NCBI GenBank assembly: GCA_051294375.1
Contig: CM119265.1
Coordinates: 12,636,582-12,700,581 of the forward strand
Reading direction: 5' to 3'
DNA length: 64,000 bases
From: Paraspadella gotoi
Lineage: Eukaryota; Chaetognatha
The first letter of the stretch is position 1, and every line of letters begins with the position of its first letter. Shown here piece after piece: positions 60,539-64,000 of this stretch. A program made the translations under genes and the position numbers. The notes below the pieces were generated by a model. The model searched no databases. It was not told the origin of the DNA and saw only the letters and a program-made list of their open reading frames with translations.

Positions 60539-61253
60539 CTGAATGGATAATTAAAAAAAGAGTAAGTTTTAATGCGTGCGTATGCAATGTGATCTGGTAG
60601 TCAGTTATGGGTTGGATAAGACAGTATTTTTGTTTAGTTAAAAAAAAGTTTTGGTAACTTTGGGTTAGATTCTGGGCGATGGGGTTCGGGTGGAAGTTGA
60701 ATGGAACTCGTGTTAAGTTTTGAGTGAGATTCGGCAACATTTCACATTTTTAGAAAACCGTTTTCGCATCTGGAGCCGAAAGCCGAAAAGGTAAGACGCC
60801 TCGGGGCGAAAGAAGTTTAGAACGAAAAAAAAAAGATTCATTTTTTACTTTTTTCAAAGAAGAGAAAAGTAAAAATAAGAGACGCGAAAAGGATCAAAGA
60901 AGCGGAAAAAAAACGGGAAAAAAGCCGAGAAAAAAGCCGGAAAAGGCCGGAAAAGAATCTGGGAAACCGTTTTTTCAGTCCATTGATGGAAAAGGTTATG
61001 AAACGCGGTACGTGTAGCTCCGGAGAAAAGAGTGGCCCGCTGTCCCAGAGGCAGAGAGGGTCAACTGAAAAGTGCCTTCCGGTTCGCCGGACAACGTTGA
61101 AAAAGAAAACCAAAAATAGGGTAATTTTATCCATTTTGAAATCCTCGCTTTTTATTCTCGGTTATTCTATCTTAAACGTCTCTTTACTACGCAGTTTCAT
61201 AGACCTCGACCGAAGTGCCAATATCTCGAAAATTTTGCTTGAAAAAAAAATGA

Positions 61254-61296
<43 letters not shown>

Positions 61297-61925
61297 CCCC
61301 TCACACTTTCTGTTTTTTTTAGCATACGTTGATATTAAAGGGGTCATTCAAGGTCTTTCTAATGGCGGTGATAAAAAGTTATTTATAATAATAAAAAAAG
61401 AAGAGAGAGGGAGGGTAGGGAGGGAGGAAAGAAAAAAGAACTGAATTTATTACCGTATTCAACAACAAAAAGCGCCTTTTTTAAATTTTTTTAAAACTGT
61501 TATATAACGTCTCAACACAGAATTAAGATATAATAAAAAGTAAGTAGAACATTCTAAACATTGCAATAAGTTAAAATCTCGCTTTTACATAATATGGTAA
61601 TTAAACGTAATAAGGCAATGAAATGAAAGAATGTCTGAAGTGAGATCATCTTCAATTCTTCTCCTTTTCCTTGTATCGACGGAGAAGATCTCAGCCTTTC
61701 CAACGGCGTCGGATTTCAAATTGAATTTTCACCTTTTGAAACGAAAACCTTCTTCCTCTTTTGAACCATGGGCTTCGCCTTGGGCGACAACTCCTCGGGT
61801 TTTTTTTTTCCTGTCCAATTTTTTGTTGCTGAGTTTGCAACCTCTTGGGATTTTCGGTAAACAAGGAAAGGGGGAAAACAGTTATGGGGTCGAAGCGAGT
61901 GTTTATGTGCGTGAGAGGAGCGCCA
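60539..61925 (-). other. Probable intron or upstream exons of the integrin-like gene, unresolved
   Basis: Open stretches near 60,990-61,090 (minus: a possible exon after TTTTCAG reading DPLCLWDSGPLFSPELH) and 61,725-61,830 (minus: Lys-rich, ending at a GTGAAA donor) are possible exons. Their phases cannot be tied to the supported exons. A (TC)n run lies at 61,256-61,294. Confidence 0.3.
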
Positions 61926-61950
61926 NNNNNNNNNNNNNNNNNNNNNNNNN
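61926..61950. other. 25-N placeholder gap
   Basis: A contig join; the sequence on both sides looks like the same gene's introns. Confidence 0.95.
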
Positions 61951-62303
61951 ACTATAGTATACAATACTACGAAGATTTTTTTATTTATATTATTAGCTGT
62001 GATGACGCTAACATTGATGATACGATTTTCTTCTTGTGTTAATATCGACATCGCGTCAATATTGGCGGAAGGGATTCGAACTGTGAGTTCGGGGATTAGA
62101 GATTTCGGATTAAGGGCAAAGTCGAAGCTGACGTTTGGCGGTTTTTCTTTTATTCTTTTTTTTTTAACGGTTACCTAATATGGTCATTGGTCAATAGAGG
62201 TTGCGGTTTGTATATTTCTAAAAAACTACAAAACACAAACATAAAGAAAAACATTTTGTTAAAATAGTAATTAAAATGTATCCCAAGGGGAAACATTTTC
62301 GTT

Positions 62304-62760
<457 letters not shown>

Positions 62761-62894
62761 CAACCACGACGACGACGACCACAACAATGGGAATGACCGA
62801 AATGGGTAGCAGCTGATGCAAGATATTACGGAGCTCCGTGCCACGATAAGATTTTCTTTGTTTCTTCCCAGGGTGTTTTTTTCTTTTTTATGTT

Positions 62895-62945
<51 letters not shown>

Positions 62946-63022
62946 ATCTCTCTTTCTTTTTTTTCTTTCTTTTTTCTTTCTTTCTTTCTTTCTTTTTTTT
63001 TTCTTTCTTTCTCGTTTCTTTC
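62895..63022. repeat. (TTTC)n tetranucleotide repeat
   Basis: Long TTTC array with interruptions by T runs, on the plus strand. Confidence 0.9.
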
Positions 63023-63239
63023 AGTGTGCTCGCCAAATTCTTTTCCTTCACCTTTACAACGGGCCATGGGACATCCATTCCAACAACGAGAACAACGATC
63101 AACAAACAAAACAACAACTAAAAACAACAACAACAACGTGGATTGTCGGTTCGAGTTATTTTCTCCTGAAAATCTTCCTCGAGGGATTCCTGCCAGAGGA
63201 CGGGGGCGCAAACAGGGACAGGAAAAAAAGTAAAACTTA

Positions 63240-63660
63240 AACAAATTTACTCTGAAAATGTAATATAGGATGTAAATTAAACAAATTATTTTAACTGTAT
63301 TTTACTTCAAATCCTCAACAGTAATTCATTTAAATTTTATATTCAACTGTAACAGTATCTCTTTCTTTTGCTGCACCAAGGTTTGCGTATTTTTGAACAT
63401 TTTTAGTGAATTTTCTAGTATTTTTAACTAATTATAAACGGCGTATTTTTGAACATTTTTAGTGAATTTTCTAGCATTTTTAACTAATTACAAAGGCTAT
63501 AAAATATAAAGATTATTTATTCTAAACTAGAAATAAATCTAAGCGGTGCTATTACTATTAATGTAAAAGTACAGTTACAGTTGTTACTCCCGTCACTGTT
63601 AGTTTCTCTTTGAGGAATACAAAAGTAAAAAAGAAAAATTAAACCAAAAAACTAGCGACC
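63240..63660. other. AT-rich sequence with a local direct repeat
   Basis: GTATTTTTGAACATTTTTAG occurs twice, followed each time by TGAATTTTCTAG (near 63,386 and 63,441), a 55-bp-spaced duplication. No exon is seen. Confidence 0.4.
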
Positions 63661-63679
63661 AAAAAAAAAAAAAAAAAAA

Positions 63680-63910
63680 ACTCGATTCTTCCGCCATCGT
63701 CTGAAAGGGCGAGGAGGCGGAGAGACGCCAGGAGCCTCGAGCGTCTGCGTCCGAAAAGGAACCCGCGCGCATCCCAAAGTTTAAGCGCCTCGATATTTCT
63801 TCCTCCTTTTCTCTCAAGCGCCGTCTCGCGGGAACCGGGTCAATTATGTGGGGCGGGTCATCTCCAAGGTCGTCCCGAGGCCGTCCAAGGTCATTCTAGG
63901 TTACCGACGA
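63680..63910. promoter_or_regulatory. CpG-rich block with nuclear-receptor half-sites; possible promoter or exon
   Basis: GC-rich block with two CCAAGGTC words (near 63,866 and 63,886), which resemble extended nuclear-receptor half-sites (TCAAGGTCA). The minus strand is open (...MRAGSFSDADARGSWRLSAS...). It may be a first exon plus promoter of a minus-strand gene. Confidence 0.25.
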
Positions 63911-63955
63911 AGGCTAAATTTTTTTTAAAAGTAAAAATAGGGAGACGCACTTCTC

Positions 63956-63958
<3 letters not shown>

Positions 63959-64000
<42 letters not shown>
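63959..64000. repeat. (GA)n microsatellite running off the window
   Basis: GA repeat to the last base. Confidence 0.95.

Noticed and set aside
62055-62085. tRNA-like T-loop (GTTCGAATCCC on the minus strand)
   Set aside because: The flanking bases do not form a T stem, and no acceptor, D or anticodon arm is visible.
62897-63121. Phe/Ser-rich open frame of 101-116 codons
   Set aside because: It is the translation of a (TTTC)n repeat.

Overview
The window is animal nuclear DNA, most likely from an invertebrate with fairly short introns. It has spliced genes, metazoan-type proteins (an MCTP-like C2/transmembrane protein and an integrin-alpha-like type I membrane protein), AT-rich introns and intergenic DNA, and very many (GA)n/(TC)n microsatellites. 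No bacterial, viral or plasmid architecture is visible. I cannot name the species or a firm clade from the sequence alone.

Layout. 1-3,005: end of a plus-strand gene, with one clear MCTP-like exon (68-217), two assembly gaps, a CpG-rich regulatory-looking block and a last exon. 3,830-26,470: an about 11-kb segment present twice in direct orientation (3,830-14,744 and 15,808-26,470), mostly non-coding, with GC-rich islands, possible first exons and a hammerhead-ribozyme-like motif in each copy. The two copies look like two haplotypes placed one after the other; one carries a 259-bp insertion flanked by an 8-bp near-perfect duplication. 26,532-34,265: two minus-strand paralogous genes, here called A (26,532-29,111) and B (30,519-34,265). 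They share an intron position, an N-terminal CPxC region and a C-terminal T-R-E-E-I-E-x-Q-L block, with long low-complexity repeats between. I do not recognise the family. 34,300-49,970: the 5' half of gene B plus its upstream flank occurs twice more in noisy, frameshifted form, with a fold-back inverted repeat around a 25-N gap. Much of this is probably assembly artefact. A candidate small plus-strand gene recurs in each unit. 51,250-60,540: a minus-strand multi-exon gene whose single membrane span ends in LYKCGF, followed by an unusually long cytoplasmic tail. 60,540-64,000: probably more introns or exons of that gene, without exons I can prove.

Working together: genes A and B are a local tandem duplication on one strand and may be partners or redundant. 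The MCTP-like and integrin-like loci at the edges look unrelated to them. Exon calls rest on splice-site and reading-frame-phase agreement read by eye. Assembly quality (1-bp indels, duplicated contigs, six gaps) limits everything between 3.8 and 50 kb.
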